Shown here: positions 1 through 7,584 of the stretch, in pieces
How the letters are laid out: each line of letters begins with the position of its first letter
How positions within the stretch are numbered: position 1 is the first letter of the stretch
Assembly (NCBI GenBank): GCA_025353305.1
Contig: JANXQX010000026.1
Coordinates: 1-13,539, forward strand
Reading direction: 5' to 3'
DNA: 13,539 bases
Source of the DNA: Holophagaceae bacterium
GTDB lineage: Bacteria > Acidobacteriota > Holophagae > Holophagales > Holophagaceae
The notes under the pieces: generated by a model
Databases searched by the model: none
What the model was told of the DNA's origin: nothing
Seen by the model: only the letters and a program-made list of their open reading frames with translations
Translations under genes and position numbers: made by a program

Positions 1-265
1 AAGATGCCTCGGAAGTCTCGACACGCCACCCATAACCCAAAAACACGGGCTTGCGGGCATATCTCGCCCCTTCCCTATCCGCAACCTCGATCGCGGCAGG
101 AAAATTAGAGTACCACCTGGGAATTCCGTTGCAAGTGGAAAATTTGCTGAAGCCGCACCGGTGTTCCAGATGGGGTCCCTGGTCAAAGTCGGAAACCCAA
201 TTTTTTCAACGATCTGAGCTGGTTTTCATCAACGTGTCCAAAAACAAGAATGCGATGATGGAGTC
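1..265. other. galU upstream region, no supported gene
   Basis: I see no convincing gene here. A 72-codon plus-strand frame (51-269) overlaps the galU start and resembles no family I know. On the minus strand a frame stays open from about 205 to the left edge but has no ATG, and a stop (206-208) closes it just upstream. The stretch must contain the galU promoter, since galU has no co-directional neighbour in view, but I cannot find a well-spaced -35/-10 pair. It is more A/T-rich near 195-250 (runs of T at 201-206 and A around 240-247), which fits a promoter or leader. Confidence 0.5.
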
Positions 266-1135
266 ATGAGCGTAATTCGCAAAGCCGTCATCCCTGTCGC
301 AGGACTTGGCACCCGCTTCCTGCCCGCAACCAAGGCCCAGCCCAAGGAAATGCTGCCCTTGGTGGACAAGCCCGTGATCCAGTACGTCGTGGAGGAGGCC
401 ATCCGCGCAGGCGTGGAAAACCTTGTGCTCGTTACCGGTCGCGGCAAGCAGGCCATCGAGAACCATTTCGACGTTGCCTATGAGTTGGAGGACATGCTGC
501 TGAGACGGGGCAAGACCGGCGATCTTGAGCAGGTAAGGGCCATTACCGGCCTTGGCCAGTTCACTTTCGTCCGGCAAGGCGAGCCCCTGGGCCTTGGGCA
601 TGCGGTGCTCTGCGCACGGCACGCCGTGGGATCCGAGCCCTTCGCGCTGCTGCTGGGAGATGATGTTTTCGACGATGATAGCCCCGCGCTAGAAGCGCTC
701 ATCCGGGCTTTTGAATCCACGGGAAAAAGCGTGGTCGGAGTGCAGGAAGTCCCACTGGAGCACGTTTCCCGCTATGGCATCATCAACGCCCCTGAGCACT
801 CTGAGGAGCCATGGTCCGTCACGAATATTGTTGAAAAACCCGAAATCGCCGAAGCCCCGAGCCGCTACGCCGTGGTGGGCCGCTACGTGCTCACTCCACG
901 GATTTTTGATCATCTTGCGGGCATGAAACCAGGCGTCGGCGGTGAATATCAACTCACGGATGCCTTGAAGAAATTGGCTGACGAAGGACAGCTCGTGGCT
1001 GCCCGGATTCCCGCAAAGCGATATGATACGGGCAACAAGCTGGACTACCTGAAAGCCAACGTGGAGTTCGCCCTGAAACGCGAGGATCTTAAGGATGATT
1101 TCCGCGCGTACCTGAAAGAGGTCGTGGGGGATTGA
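266..1135 (+). CDS. galU: UTP-glucose-1-phosphate uridylyltransferase
   Basis: This cytoplasmic enzyme makes UDP-glucose from UTP and glucose-1-phosphate, feeding LPS/exopolysaccharide, glycolipid and trehalose/glycogen routes. The 289-residue protein is the normal length for bacterial GalU. The nucleotide-binding signature GLGTRFLPATKAQPKEMLP lies at residues 13-31, followed by the family block LVDKPVIQYVVEEA. The acidic LLGDDVFDD segment (about residue 129) holds the metal- and sugar-nucleotide-binding aspartate region, and VGGEYQLTDAL near residue 228 is also typical. The start is the first ATG; a GGAG sits only 2 nt upstream, an unusually short spacing. The gene converges on mnmG, and only 12 bp separate its stop from the inserted element at 1148. 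GalU is part of the wider nucleotidyltransferase family (RfbA, GlmU), but the sequence pattern favours GalU clearly. Confidence 0.96.
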   Translation: MSVIRKAVIPVAGLGTRFLPATKAQPKEMLPLVDKPVIQYVVEEAIRAGVENLVLVTGRGKQAIENHFDVAYELEDMLLRRGKTGDLEQVRAITGLGQFTFVRQGEPLGLGHAVLCARHAVGSEPFALLLGDDVFDDDSPALEALIRAFESTGKSVVGVQEVPLEHVSRYGIINAPEHSEEPWSVTNIVEKPEIAEAPSRYAVVGRYVLTPRIFDHLAGMKPGVGGEYQLTDALKKLADEGQLVAARIPAKRYDTGNKLDYLKANVEFALKREDLKDDFRAYLKEVVGD

Positions 1136-1147
1136 ATTCCCGGCTTA

Positions 1148-1177
1148 GAGCGTGTTTTAAAATTCCCCCGTGCCGCG
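1148..1177 (+). repeat. Left terminal inverted repeat of the MITE
   Basis: These 30 bp begin GAGCGTGTTTTAAAATTCCC and end in CCGCG. They match the reverse complement of the right end except at positions 13 (A/T) and 24 (T/C). The TTA target copy lies immediately outside at 1145-1147. Confidence 0.93.
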
Positions 1178-1426
1178 ACGGAGGTCAGCCGCGATGCAGC
1201 GCAAGGAAGGGGCCGCAGCGGCGTATAGATCATACGCACAAGGCCCGTGACGCCGCGGTGCGCGCGGCTGGCCCCGTCCCTCCGGGCTGGGGCGGCGGGC
1301 TTCGCGGGGCTGCGTTACCCTCCCGTGGCGTATGGTCGATATGCCGTGGTCGGCTGCCTTCTTGGTATTGGCTCCGCCGATACGCAAGACATACTGACAC
1401 CTGCCCGGCTCGCCCGGCGCTCCCAG

Positions 1427-1456
1427 CGCGGCGCGGGGGAATTATAAAACACGCTC
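1427..1456 (-). repeat. Right terminal inverted repeat of the MITE
   Basis: Read on the minus strand this end starts GAGCGTGTTTTATAATTCCC. It abuts the TTA at 1457-1459, which is both the second target-site copy and the complement of the mnmG TAA stop codon. Confidence 0.93.
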
Positions 1457-3358
1457 TTAGGCGCTGCGCCTTTTCTCGATCAGCAGGTGCAACAGGGTCA
1501 CGGCCGCAGGTGTGATGCCTGGGATCCGTGCGGCCTGGCCCAGCGTCTCCGGACGATGCTTCTTGAATTTCTCCCGTACTTCATTACTGAAACTCAGCAA
1601 GGTCTCGATGGGCAGATCATGCGGAATGTTCACGCCATCCCAGTCCCGATGATGGTGTAGCAGGCGGGCTTCGCGTTCACGGTAGCCGTCGTAACGCGCT
1701 TCGAAAAGCAGCAGGTCCCTCTCCCAGGTTTGATCCCATCCCCGTTGGGGTTCTCCGAATCCGGGAAGCAGCGCCAGTGAGGCATCCACGTGTTCATTCG
1801 TGAGATTCTGCCGCTTGAACAGATCCCGCAGATTCATTCCCGCGTTCAGGTTCAAGCCTGCGTCCGCAGCGATGGGGCCGAACTGCGAAGTCTGGGTGAC
1901 CCAGGTCTGTTCGCATTGCTGGCGCAGGTTATCCCTGCGCGAAAGCTTGGATTCAATTACCGCGATTTCATTGCCTGCGAGAGTGCCAATGGTCTTTGAA
2001 ACAACCAGCAGTCGGGCATCGGCGAGATCACATCCCAAGGCCAGACGGTGCTCCGCGCGGGCAGTGAGCATGCGATAGGGCTCGTCGGTACCCTTGGTGC
2101 AAAGATCATCGATCATCACGCCGATGTAGGCCTGGTCGCGGCGGAGGATGATGGGTTCTAGGTCCCGTAGCCAGCGCACGGCGTTGATGCCGGCCATGAT
2201 GCCCTGCCCTGCCGCTTCTTCATAACCGGTGGTGCCGTTGATCTGGCCCGCGAACCAGACTCCCTCCAAACCTTCCACGGAAAGGTCTCGATGCAGTTGC
2301 AGCGGATCAAAACTGTCGTACTCGATGGCGTAGCCGGGACGTATGATTTCGGCCTTCTCGAATCCCGGGAGGCTTTGAACCATGCGCTGCTGTACATCAG
2401 GTGGCATGGATGTGGACAGCCCCGAAAGGTAGATTTCCTCTGTCTCCAAGCTCTCTGGCTCCACGAATATCTGGTGCCGCGCCTTGTCGGGGAACTTAAC
2501 GAATTTGTCCTCGATGCTGGGGCAGTAGCGCGGACCAACTCCTTCGATATGCCCGCCATACATCGCCGAGCGGTGTAGGTTTTCGCGAACCACTGCTTCG
2601 GTTTCGGGGGTGGTGTGCACGATGTGGCAGGGCACCTGGGTTTGAGGAATGCCACCTTTTGAAACATCCGTGAAGAAGCTGAAGGGGCGTGGTGGATCAT
2701 CGCCGCGCTGGACTTCGAGCCGTGTGAAATCGATGCTGTCCTTCGCCAATCGAGGACTGGTTCCGGTCTTCAGGCGGCGACAGTTCAAACCCAAGGACTT
2801 CAGTTGCTCCGATAGATGCGTGCTGGGCGGTTCCCCCGCGCGACCGGCGGCCATGCGTTTTTCGCCGATGAGGATCTGGCCGTTGAGAAAAGTGCCTGAG
2901 GTCAGAACGACCGCGTCACAGGAAAGGAATGTCCCGTCCAGTAGTTCCACGCCTTGGAAACCACGGGTGCCATGGTCCCACCGGAAAGCCGATGCGATCC
3001 CTTGGCGCAGTCTGAGATTCAGCGAATGCTCCAGGTGCTTGCGGGCTGCGATTCGATACTTCACCTTGTCCGCCTGGGCCCGGGGTCCCCGCACCGCCAC
3101 GCCGCGGCTCTCATTCAAAATGCGAAAATGAATCCCCGTCGCGTCGATAAGGCGTCCCATGGCCCCGCCCAGCGCGTCCAATTCACGCACCATGTGGCCC
3201 TTCCCCACGCCGCCTATGCTCGGATTGCAGCTCATCTGGCCGATCTGGTCAAGGTTCATGGTGAGCAGCGTGGTGGCCATGCCCATACGGGCGGCGATAT
3301 GGGCCGCCTCGATGCCTGCATGGCCTCCGCCAATGACCACAATGTGTTTCAAATCCAT
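1457..3358 (-). CDS. mnmG: tRNA uridine-5-carboxymethylaminomethyl(34) synthesis enzyme MnmG (GidA)
   Basis: FAD-dependent MnmG works with the GTPase MnmE (not in this window) to add carboxymethylaminomethyl or aminomethyl groups to wobble U34 of several tRNAs. The 633-residue protein is full length. The N-terminal dinucleotide-binding motif is IGGGHAGIEAA (about residues 9-19). The family blocks NPSIGGVGKGH, RILNESRGVAVRGPRAQADK, LKTGTSPRL and SLPGFEKAEIIRPGYAIEYD follow in order, and the conserved tail GITPAAVTLLHLLIEK closes the protein. I chose the ATG at 3358, preceded by GGAGG with a 2-nt gap. An in-frame TTG at 3367 would add three residues and overlap that Shine-Dalgarno. The TAA stop coincides with the target duplication of the adjacent MITE. 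The gene diverges from pssA and converges on galU, so it appears monocistronic. Confidence 0.97.
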   Translation of the reverse strand: MDLKHIVVIGGGHAGIEAAHIAARMGMATTLLTMNLDQIGQMSCNPSIGGVGKGHMVRELDALGGAMGRLIDATGIHFRILNESRGVAVRGPRAQADKVKYRIAARKHLEHSLNLRLRQGIASAFRWDHGTRGFQGVELLDGTFLSCDAVVLTSGTFLNGQILIGEKRMAAGRAGEPPSTHLSEQLKSLGLNCRRLKTGTSPRLAKDSIDFTRLEVQRGDDPPRPFSFFTDVSKGGIPQTQVPCHIVHTTPETEAVVRENLHRSAMYGGHIEGVGPRYCPSIEDKFVKFPDKARHQIFVEPESLETEEIYLSGLSTSMPPDVQQRMVQSLPGFEKAEIIRPGYAIEYDSFDPLQLHRDLSVEGLEGVWFAGQINGTTGYEEAAGQGIMAGINAVRWLRDLEPIILRRDQAYIGVMIDDLCTKGTDEPYRMLTARAEHRLALGCDLADARLLVVSKTIGTLAGNEIAVIESKLSRRDNLRQQCEQTWVTQTSQFGPIAADAGLNLNAGMNLRDLFKRQNLTNEHVDASLALLPGFGEPQRGWDQTWERDLLLFEARYDGYREREARLLHHHRDWDGVNIPHDLPIETLLSFSNEVREKFKKHRPETLGQAARIPGITPAAVTLLHLLIEKRRSA

Positions 3359-3432
3359 GGCCTCCAAACCTACTAGTCTATCGATGATTCAGACCCGGCC
3401 CTCCTGCCGATTTTGTGGAACACTGGAAGGCG
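3359..3432. promoter_or_regulatory. Divergent mnmG/pssA promoter region
   Basis: These 74 bp separate the start codons of two divergent genes, so promoters for both should lie here or just inside the genes. Ribosome-binding sites are visible at each edge: GGAGG for mnmG (complement of 3361-3365) and GGAAGG for pssA (3425-3430). The only AT-richer patch is about 3370-3390. I cannot assign clear -35/-10 hexamers. The region is called by gene arrangement only. Confidence 0.45.
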
Positions 3433-4287
3433 ATGAAATCCAGACTCTCCCCCGAAGAACGCCGCGAGCACCGCCGAGACATGCGCAAGCGCGCCATGCA
3501 GCGATCGAAATTCGCGCTGCCATCGAGCATCACGCTCATTTCCATCCTGTGCGGTTTCTCCTCCGTGGTGATGTCCATCAACGCCGCCGGGGACAACCCC
3601 GAACGCTACTTCATGTGGGCGGCGGGGCTGTTGGTGGCTGCGGGCGTCTTCGATGGCCTGGATGGCCGCGTGGCCCGCGCCACGGGCACCAGCACCGAGT
3701 TCGGCGTGCAGTTGGACAGCCTGGCGGACATGGTGAGCTTCGGCATGGCACCCGCGATCCTGGCCTACCGCTATGCCTTCTTCACCTTGGGAATCGGCGA
3801 TTCCCAGTTGCGGGCACTGGGATGGGCGGCCTGTTTCTTCTTCGTGGCCTGTGGAGCCCTGCGGTTGGCGCGCTTCAACGTGCAGGTGAGCATCGTGGAC
3901 TCGCGCTTTTTCGTGGGGATGCCAATTCCCGCCGGTGCGGCCTGTGTCGCCTCGGTGATCCTGTGCTGGCCGGGCCAGCCCGTGCTGGCCAGGCATGCCT
4001 ATTATTTCGCCGCTGAGCTGTTCCTTGTGGGCCTGCTGATGGTCTCCACCTTGCGCTTCCCGAGTTTCAAGAAAAAATCCCAAAGCCCCCGCGCTGCCAT
4101 GGGGATCAAGGTGGCCTTCGTGGGGATCCTCTGTTTGATGATCTATTTCCGACAGTACTTCTTCATCGGATTTTTTATTGTCTACATCCTGGCGGCCTTT
4201 CTCTTGAATCTGGCCTGGAGCCTGGGGTGGCGCGGTGTCGATCCTCCCCATGCCTCGGATGAGACCGATCCAGGAGCCGCGGGTTGA
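3433..4287 (+). CDS. pssA: CDP-diacylglycerol--serine O-phosphatidyltransferase
   Basis: This integral membrane enzyme transfers the phosphatidyl group from CDP-diacylglycerol to L-serine, the first step to phosphatidylserine and phosphatidylethanolamine. The diagnostic CDP-alcohol phosphatidyltransferase motif is complete: D74xxD77G78xxA81R82, then eight residues, G91xxxD95xxxD99. The segment ALPSSITLISILCGF before it is the typical PssA first membrane helix. Several further hydrophobic helices follow, to about residue 265. The N-terminus (about 26 residues) is strongly charged and probably cytoplasmic. The total of 284 residues fits the longer Gram-negative type. I chose the ATG at 3433 with GGAAGG 2 nt upstream over an in-frame GTG at 3415, which lacks a ribosome-binding site. 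Other CDP-alcohol transferases (PgsA, PcsA) share the catalytic motif, but the helix-1 sequence and size favour PssA. No psd gene is adjacent. Confidence 0.88.
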   Translation: MKSRLSPEERREHRRDMRKRAMQRSKFALPSSITLISILCGFSSVVMSINAAGDNPERYFMWAAGLLVAAGVFDGLDGRVARATGTSTEFGVQLDSLADMVSFGMAPAILAYRYAFFTLGIGDSQLRALGWAACFFFVACGALRLARFNVQVSIVDSRFFVGMPIPAGAACVASVILCWPGQPVLARHAYYFAAELFLVGLLMVSTLRFPSFKKKSQSPRAAMGIKVAFVGILCLMIYFRQYFFIGFFIVYILAAFLLNLAWSLGWRGVDPPHASDETDPGAAG

Positions 4288-4335
4288 CCTCGACAGAGCG
4301 ACTGCCAGGGACTCCATTGCGGTAACTTTTCCTTT

Positions 4336-4342
4336 GGAGGGG
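4336..4342 (+). promoter_or_regulatory. Ribosome-binding site that sets the GTG start of the ABC ATPase
   Basis: GGAGGGG lies 3 nt before the GTG at 4346. The reading frame is open further upstream, with an ATG at 4235 inside pssA, but the upstream part does not resemble an ABC protein. This strong site supports GTG 4346 as the true start. Confidence 0.75.
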
Positions 4343-4345
4343 ACC

Positions 4346-5014
4346 GTGGCGGTACTTGAAGGTCGAGCTATCGTCCGGCGCTTTGGCTCTACGACCGTAT
4401 TGCAGGGCATCAGCCTTGATGTCGCAGCTGGTGAACGCGTCGCCCTGCTGGGACCTTCGGGTTGCGGCAAGACCACGCTCTTGAATCTGCTTGGCGGTTT
4501 GGACCGCGCCGATGAAGGCCTGGTCCGCCTCGACGGCGAGGACCTAGGCAACGCCACGCCCAAGCGCCTAGCTCAGATCCGGCGCGAAAAGCTGGGCACG
4601 ATCTTCCAGTTCTTCCATCTCATTCCGACGTTGAACAGCCGTGAAAACGTGGAACTCCCGCTGCAATTGCTCAGTTGGGACGCCGCTTCCATCCGCGTGC
4701 GGGTGGACGAGCTGATTCATGCGGTGGGCCTGGAAAGCCGTGCGGAAGCATGGCCTTCGGAGCTTTCCGGCGGTGAGATGCAGCGGATCGCCGTGGCCCG
4801 CGCACTGGCCGCCAAACCATTGGTGCTGTTGGCGGACGAGCCAACGGGCAACCTGGACAAGGCGGCGGGAGAAACCGTGCTGGCCATGTTGAAGGACCTC
4901 ACGGAAAAAGAACACACCGCTTTGGTGATGGTCACGCATGCGGAATCCGCCGTGGGAATCTGCGATCGCGTACTGCGCATGGTGGATGGACGCATCCTCG
5001 AAGGTCCATCGTGA
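4346..5014 (+). CDS. ABC transporter ATP-binding protein, LolD/MacB/AttE type
   Basis: This cytoplasmic ATPase subunit energises the permease encoded directly downstream. All nucleotide-binding elements are intact over 222 residues: Walker A GPSGCGKTT (36-44), Q-loop Q88 in IFQFFHLIPTLNSRENVELP, signature LSGGEMQ (140-146), Walker B LVLLADEP ending at D164-E165, and switch histidine H198 in VTHAES. The Q-loop block and the short length are characteristic of the LolD/MacB/FtsE class, which couples to FtsX-type permeases rather than to importer permeases. The GTG start follows a good GGAGGGG site. Its TGA stop overlaps the next gene by GTGA, indicating translational coupling. With the downstream permease and AttH-like protein it resembles AttE of AttEFGH-type systems. 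I leave the symbol empty because LolD-like and AttE-like proteins cannot be separated from sequence alone. It lies 58 bp after pssA and may read through from it. Confidence 0.9.
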   Translation: MAVLEGRAIVRRFGSTTVLQGISLDVAAGERVALLGPSGCGKTTLLNLLGGLDRADEGLVRLDGEDLGNATPKRLAQIRREKLGTIFQFFHLIPTLNSRENVELPLQLLSWDAASIRVRVDELIHAVGLESRAEAWPSELSGGEMQRIAVARALAAKPLVLLADEPTGNLDKAAGETVLAMLKDLTEKEHTALVMVTHAESAVGICDRVLRMVDGRILEGPS

Positions 5015-7584
5015 TCAGCCAGCTTGCCCAACGGCTGGTCTTGCGGGCTCTGTGGAAGGAGCGCGGACGAGCCCTGCTCGCGATTCTTTCGGTAGCCTTG
5101 GGTGTCGCTGTGTTCCTGTCCATCCGCCTTGCGAACCGCTCCGCCGTGGCCAGCTTCGAGGGCTTCGCGAATGGAGTGAGCCAAGGGTCCGACGCGGTAG
5201 TGCGGGCCGAAGCGGGGCCGCTTGATGAGTCACTATTGCCGCGCCTCAGCACGCTCCGGGATTCAGCATGGATCCGTCCCATCATCGAGGGCAGCTTCTC
5301 CAAGGTGAAGCCTTTCGAATCCTTCCAGATCATCGGAACGGATCTGGTCGGCATCGGCAATACCTTCAGCCTGAATGCGCCGTTGACAGAAGGCCATGAC
5401 CTCAATCCCTATCTTCAGGCGCATTTTTTTGAAAGCATCCAGGACCCGCGCGCAGTGATGGTCAGCGCGGCGTTCGCGAAAGCTGAACGGATCATTCCAG
5501 GTTCAACACTGCGTGGATTCGTGAATGGCCGCCCGGTGGAGCTTCGCGTGGCGGGCATTCTGATGGATGCGCCCGATCACCCAGCGCTGCAGCGGAATCT
5601 GCTAGTGATGGATCTACCTGCGGCTCAAGCGTTGCTGCAAAGGCCCGGTCAATTGGACCGCCTGGAACTGGGTGTTCACGAAGGTGGATCACCACAGAAG
5701 TTGGATTCGGAACTGCGTGGGTTGCTACCGCAAGGTTGGGTGATGGAAGCGCCCGAGCAACGCGCGTCCAGTGGCAAGACCATGACCGCGGCCTTCCGGT
5801 TCAATCTGACGATCCTCTCGCTCATCGCCCTGGCTGTCGGTGCATACCTGCTATTCCAGGCCTTCGATGCCACCGTGAATCGCCGCCGCGAAACTTGGGC
5901 AACGCTGCAAGCCCTAGGCTGCGAGCCCTCACAGGTATTGCGTTTCGTGTTGGCCGAAGCCGCCTTGCTGGGTGGGATGGGAAGCGTGGCGGGTGTATTC
6001 TTGGGCTGGCTCCTGGCCCAGGCTTCAGTGCGCGGCGTGTCACGGACGGTGGCTGCGCTATACGGCGCATCCTCGGCCTCCCATGCGAATCTTGAACCCA
6101 GTGAAGCCGTGCTGGCGGGCGGCCTCGGCTTCCTGGTGTGCTTGGCAGCCGCCTGGATTCCCGCCTCCCGCGCTGCCCGCACGCCCCCGGTCCAACTGCT
6201 GGCACGAGGTAGCGAAACCCGGCCCACAAAGTGGGTTTTCTTCACGTTGGCGGGTCTCGCGATGGCCTCGGCCGGGGCCTCCTTGGCCTTTCTGCCCACC
6301 CTTCCACCGGGCGTAGCGTGGCATGTCTATGCCGCATCGGTCCTGGTGCTGTTGGGCGGCAGCCTCGCCTCTGTCGGCTTGCTGCCGTTATTGGGAATGC
6401 CTGGTGTCGCGGCGTCGGATTGGAATGCCCGTCTCGCATTGCGGCCTTTGCGCCGTCCCACCGGGCGGCATGGCTTTGCGGCGGCCGCGCTGGCGGTGGC
6501 GGTGGGAATGGCCACGGGCATGGGCGTGATGGTGCGCAGTTTCGAAAGCACGGTGCAGACCTGGATAAGCGGGAATCTGCGCGCGGACCTTTACCTGGCG
6601 CCGCTCGGCTCGGCCGGTGCCGCAAGCCAGCATCGCCTGGCGGGGTCTGTCGTTGATGAGCTCGCCAGGGAGCCAGCAGTTTTGGCTGCGGATCGCTTTC
6701 AGCTGATGCCTCTTCATCTGCGCAGCCAGGAGACCTTTCTCGGCGCGGGAGATTTCGCGATACTGGCCGCCCATGGAAACCTGGCCATCATTTCCGACGA
6801 ACCACCCTCGGCCATCCTGCTCAAGGCGCATCAGGATGGCACTGCCAATCCCGGCGCGCTGGCTTCAGAAACCTTTTCGCGGCGCTTTGGAATCCACGTA
6901 GGTGAAGGCTTGGACATCCCGACCGCAGCGGGTCCGCGCCGTCTCACCATCCGCGCCATCTACGCTGACTACGGCAACGAGCGCGGCAGCCTCATTGTGG
7001 ACCGGCCGGTCTTTCATGCTTGGTTCCACGATGACCGCTGCGCAAGCGTGGCGCTGTACTTGAAGCCGGGCCAGGATCGCGCCAGCGTGGCGAAAGCTTT
7101 GGCCCAGGCCTATCCGGGCCTGCAGGTGCGGTCCAATGCCGACCTCAGAACCCAAGTCTCCGCCATCTTCCAGCAGACCTTCGCCATCACCTACGCTCTG
7201 GAGGTCATCGGCCTCGCGGTAGCCATCGCCGGGCTCGTCCAGGCTTTGCTAGGCTTGGCCATGGCAAGGCGTAGCGAAATCTGGACACTCCGCGCGATGG
7301 GCGCGAGCAGCGGCGAAATAACCCGCGTGCTGCTGGGTGAGGGCCTTGGTGTGGCGTTAGCGGGTACGCTCGGGGGCATTGGTATCGGCCTGATCCTCGC
7401 CCAAATCCTGGTGCGCGTGCTCAACCCCCAGGTGTTTGGATGGACGCTCCGCTTCTCCATGCCATGGGGATTCCTTGCATTGTTGCTGAGCCTCTCGCTG
7501 GCGGCGGCAGCCGCGGCCATGCTGCCGGCGGCCCACTGGGCGGCACGTCTCGACGCGGACCGCGAAGCGGAGGAAGGAGCATGA
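5011..7584 (+). CDS. FtsX-family ABC transporter permease, fused two-half type
   Basis: This large (857-residue) inner-membrane permease is the partner of the ATPase at 4346-5014. A first transmembrane helix (about 20-40, ALLAILSVALGVAVFL) is followed by an extracytoplasmic MacB-like domain to about 260. A helical block (about 263-400) then contains the FtsX-like stretch with WATLQALGCEPSQVLRFVLA. Two more helices (about 408-462) lead to a second helix (about 490-510), a second extracytoplasmic domain (about 515-720), and a final block (about 725-845) with WTLRAMGASSGEITRVLLGE. The two blocks therefore repeat the same plan, as if two permeases (AttF and AttG, or LolC and LolE) were joined, so a homodimer may not be needed. 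Translation starts at GTG 5011, overlapping the ATPase stop by 4 bp, and ends in an ATGA overlap with the next gene. The substrate is not evident. Confidence 0.88.
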   Translation: MISQLAQRLVLRALWKERGRALLAILSVALGVAVFLSIRLANRSAVASFEGFANGVSQGSDAVVRAEAGPLDESLLPRLSTLRDSAWIRPIIEGSFSKVKPFESFQIIGTDLVGIGNTFSLNAPLTEGHDLNPYLQAHFFESIQDPRAVMVSAAFAKAERIIPGSTLRGFVNGRPVELRVAGILMDAPDHPALQRNLLVMDLPAAQALLQRPGQLDRLELGVHEGGSPQKLDSELRGLLPQGWVMEAPEQRASSGKTMTAAFRFNLTILSLIALAVGAYLLFQAFDATVNRRRETWATLQALGCEPSQVLRFVLAEAALLGGMGSVAGVFLGWLLAQASVRGVSRTVAALYGASSASHANLEPSEAVLAGGLGFLVCLAAAWIPASRAARTPPVQLLARGSETRPTKWVFFTLAGLAMASAGASLAFLPTLPPGVAWHVYAASVLVLLGGSLASVGLLPLLGMPGVAASDWNARLALRPLRRPTGRHGFAAAALAVAVGMATGMGVMVRSFESTVQTWISGNLRADLYLAPLGSAGAASQHRLAGSVVDELAREPAVLAADRFQLMPLHLRSQETFLGAGDFAILAAHGNLAIISDEPPSAILLKAHQDGTANPGALASETFSRRFGIHVGEGLDIPTAAGPRRLTIRAIYADYGNERGSLIVDRPVFHAWFHDDRCASVALYLKPGQDRASVAKALAQAYPGLQVRSNADLRTQVSAIFQQTFAITYALEVIGLAVAIAGLVQALLGLAMARRSEIWTLRAMGASSGEITRVLLGEGLGVALAGTLGGIGIGLILAQILVRVLNPQVFGWTLRFSMPWGFLALLLSLSLAAAAAAMLPAAHWAARLDADREAEEGA

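Larger units (their letters stand above)
1148..1456. mobile_element. 309-bp MITE with IS5-type ends, inserted at the mnmG stop codon
   Basis: The stretch between galU and mnmG is bounded by inverted repeats starting GAGCGTGTTTTA (1148-1177 and complement of 1427-1456; 28 of 30 positions match). It is flanked on both sides by TTA (1145-1147 and 1457-1459) inside the context CTTAG. A TNA duplication in a YTNAR target, and ends of this shape, are features of the IS1031-like branch of the IS5 family. The interior is too short for a transposase, so this is a non-autonomous miniature element needing a transposase in trans. The interior is very GC-rich and holds several hairpins, e.g. 1221-1237, 1327-1345 and 1365-1383. 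An Arg/Pro-rich 76-codon minus frame (1157-1387) fills most of it; I do not call it a gene. The right-hand TTA supplies the mnmG TAA stop, so no neighbouring product is altered. Confidence 0.9.

Noticed and set aside
1157..1387. 76-codon minus frame inside the MITE
   Set aside because: It has low-complexity Arg/Pro/Ala composition, no ribosome-binding site I can see and no known domain. It is mentioned as a test in the findings but not called as a gene.
1132..1515. 127-codon plus-strand frame across the MITE
   Set aside because: It starts inside the galU end, crosses both terminal repeats and runs into mnmG antisense; it is not compatible with a gene carried by the element.
4285..4320. TTGACC at 4285-4290 as a -35 box for the ABC unit
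   Set aside because: No acceptable -10 hexamer occurs 16-18 nt downstream; the unit may be read through from pssA.
3373..4563. 396-codon minus-strand open frame opposite pssA and the start of the ABC ATPase gene
   Set aside because: It is antisense to two well-supported genes, has His/Gly/Glu-rich low-complexity composition typical of GC-rich shadow frames, and spans their junction without any family pattern.
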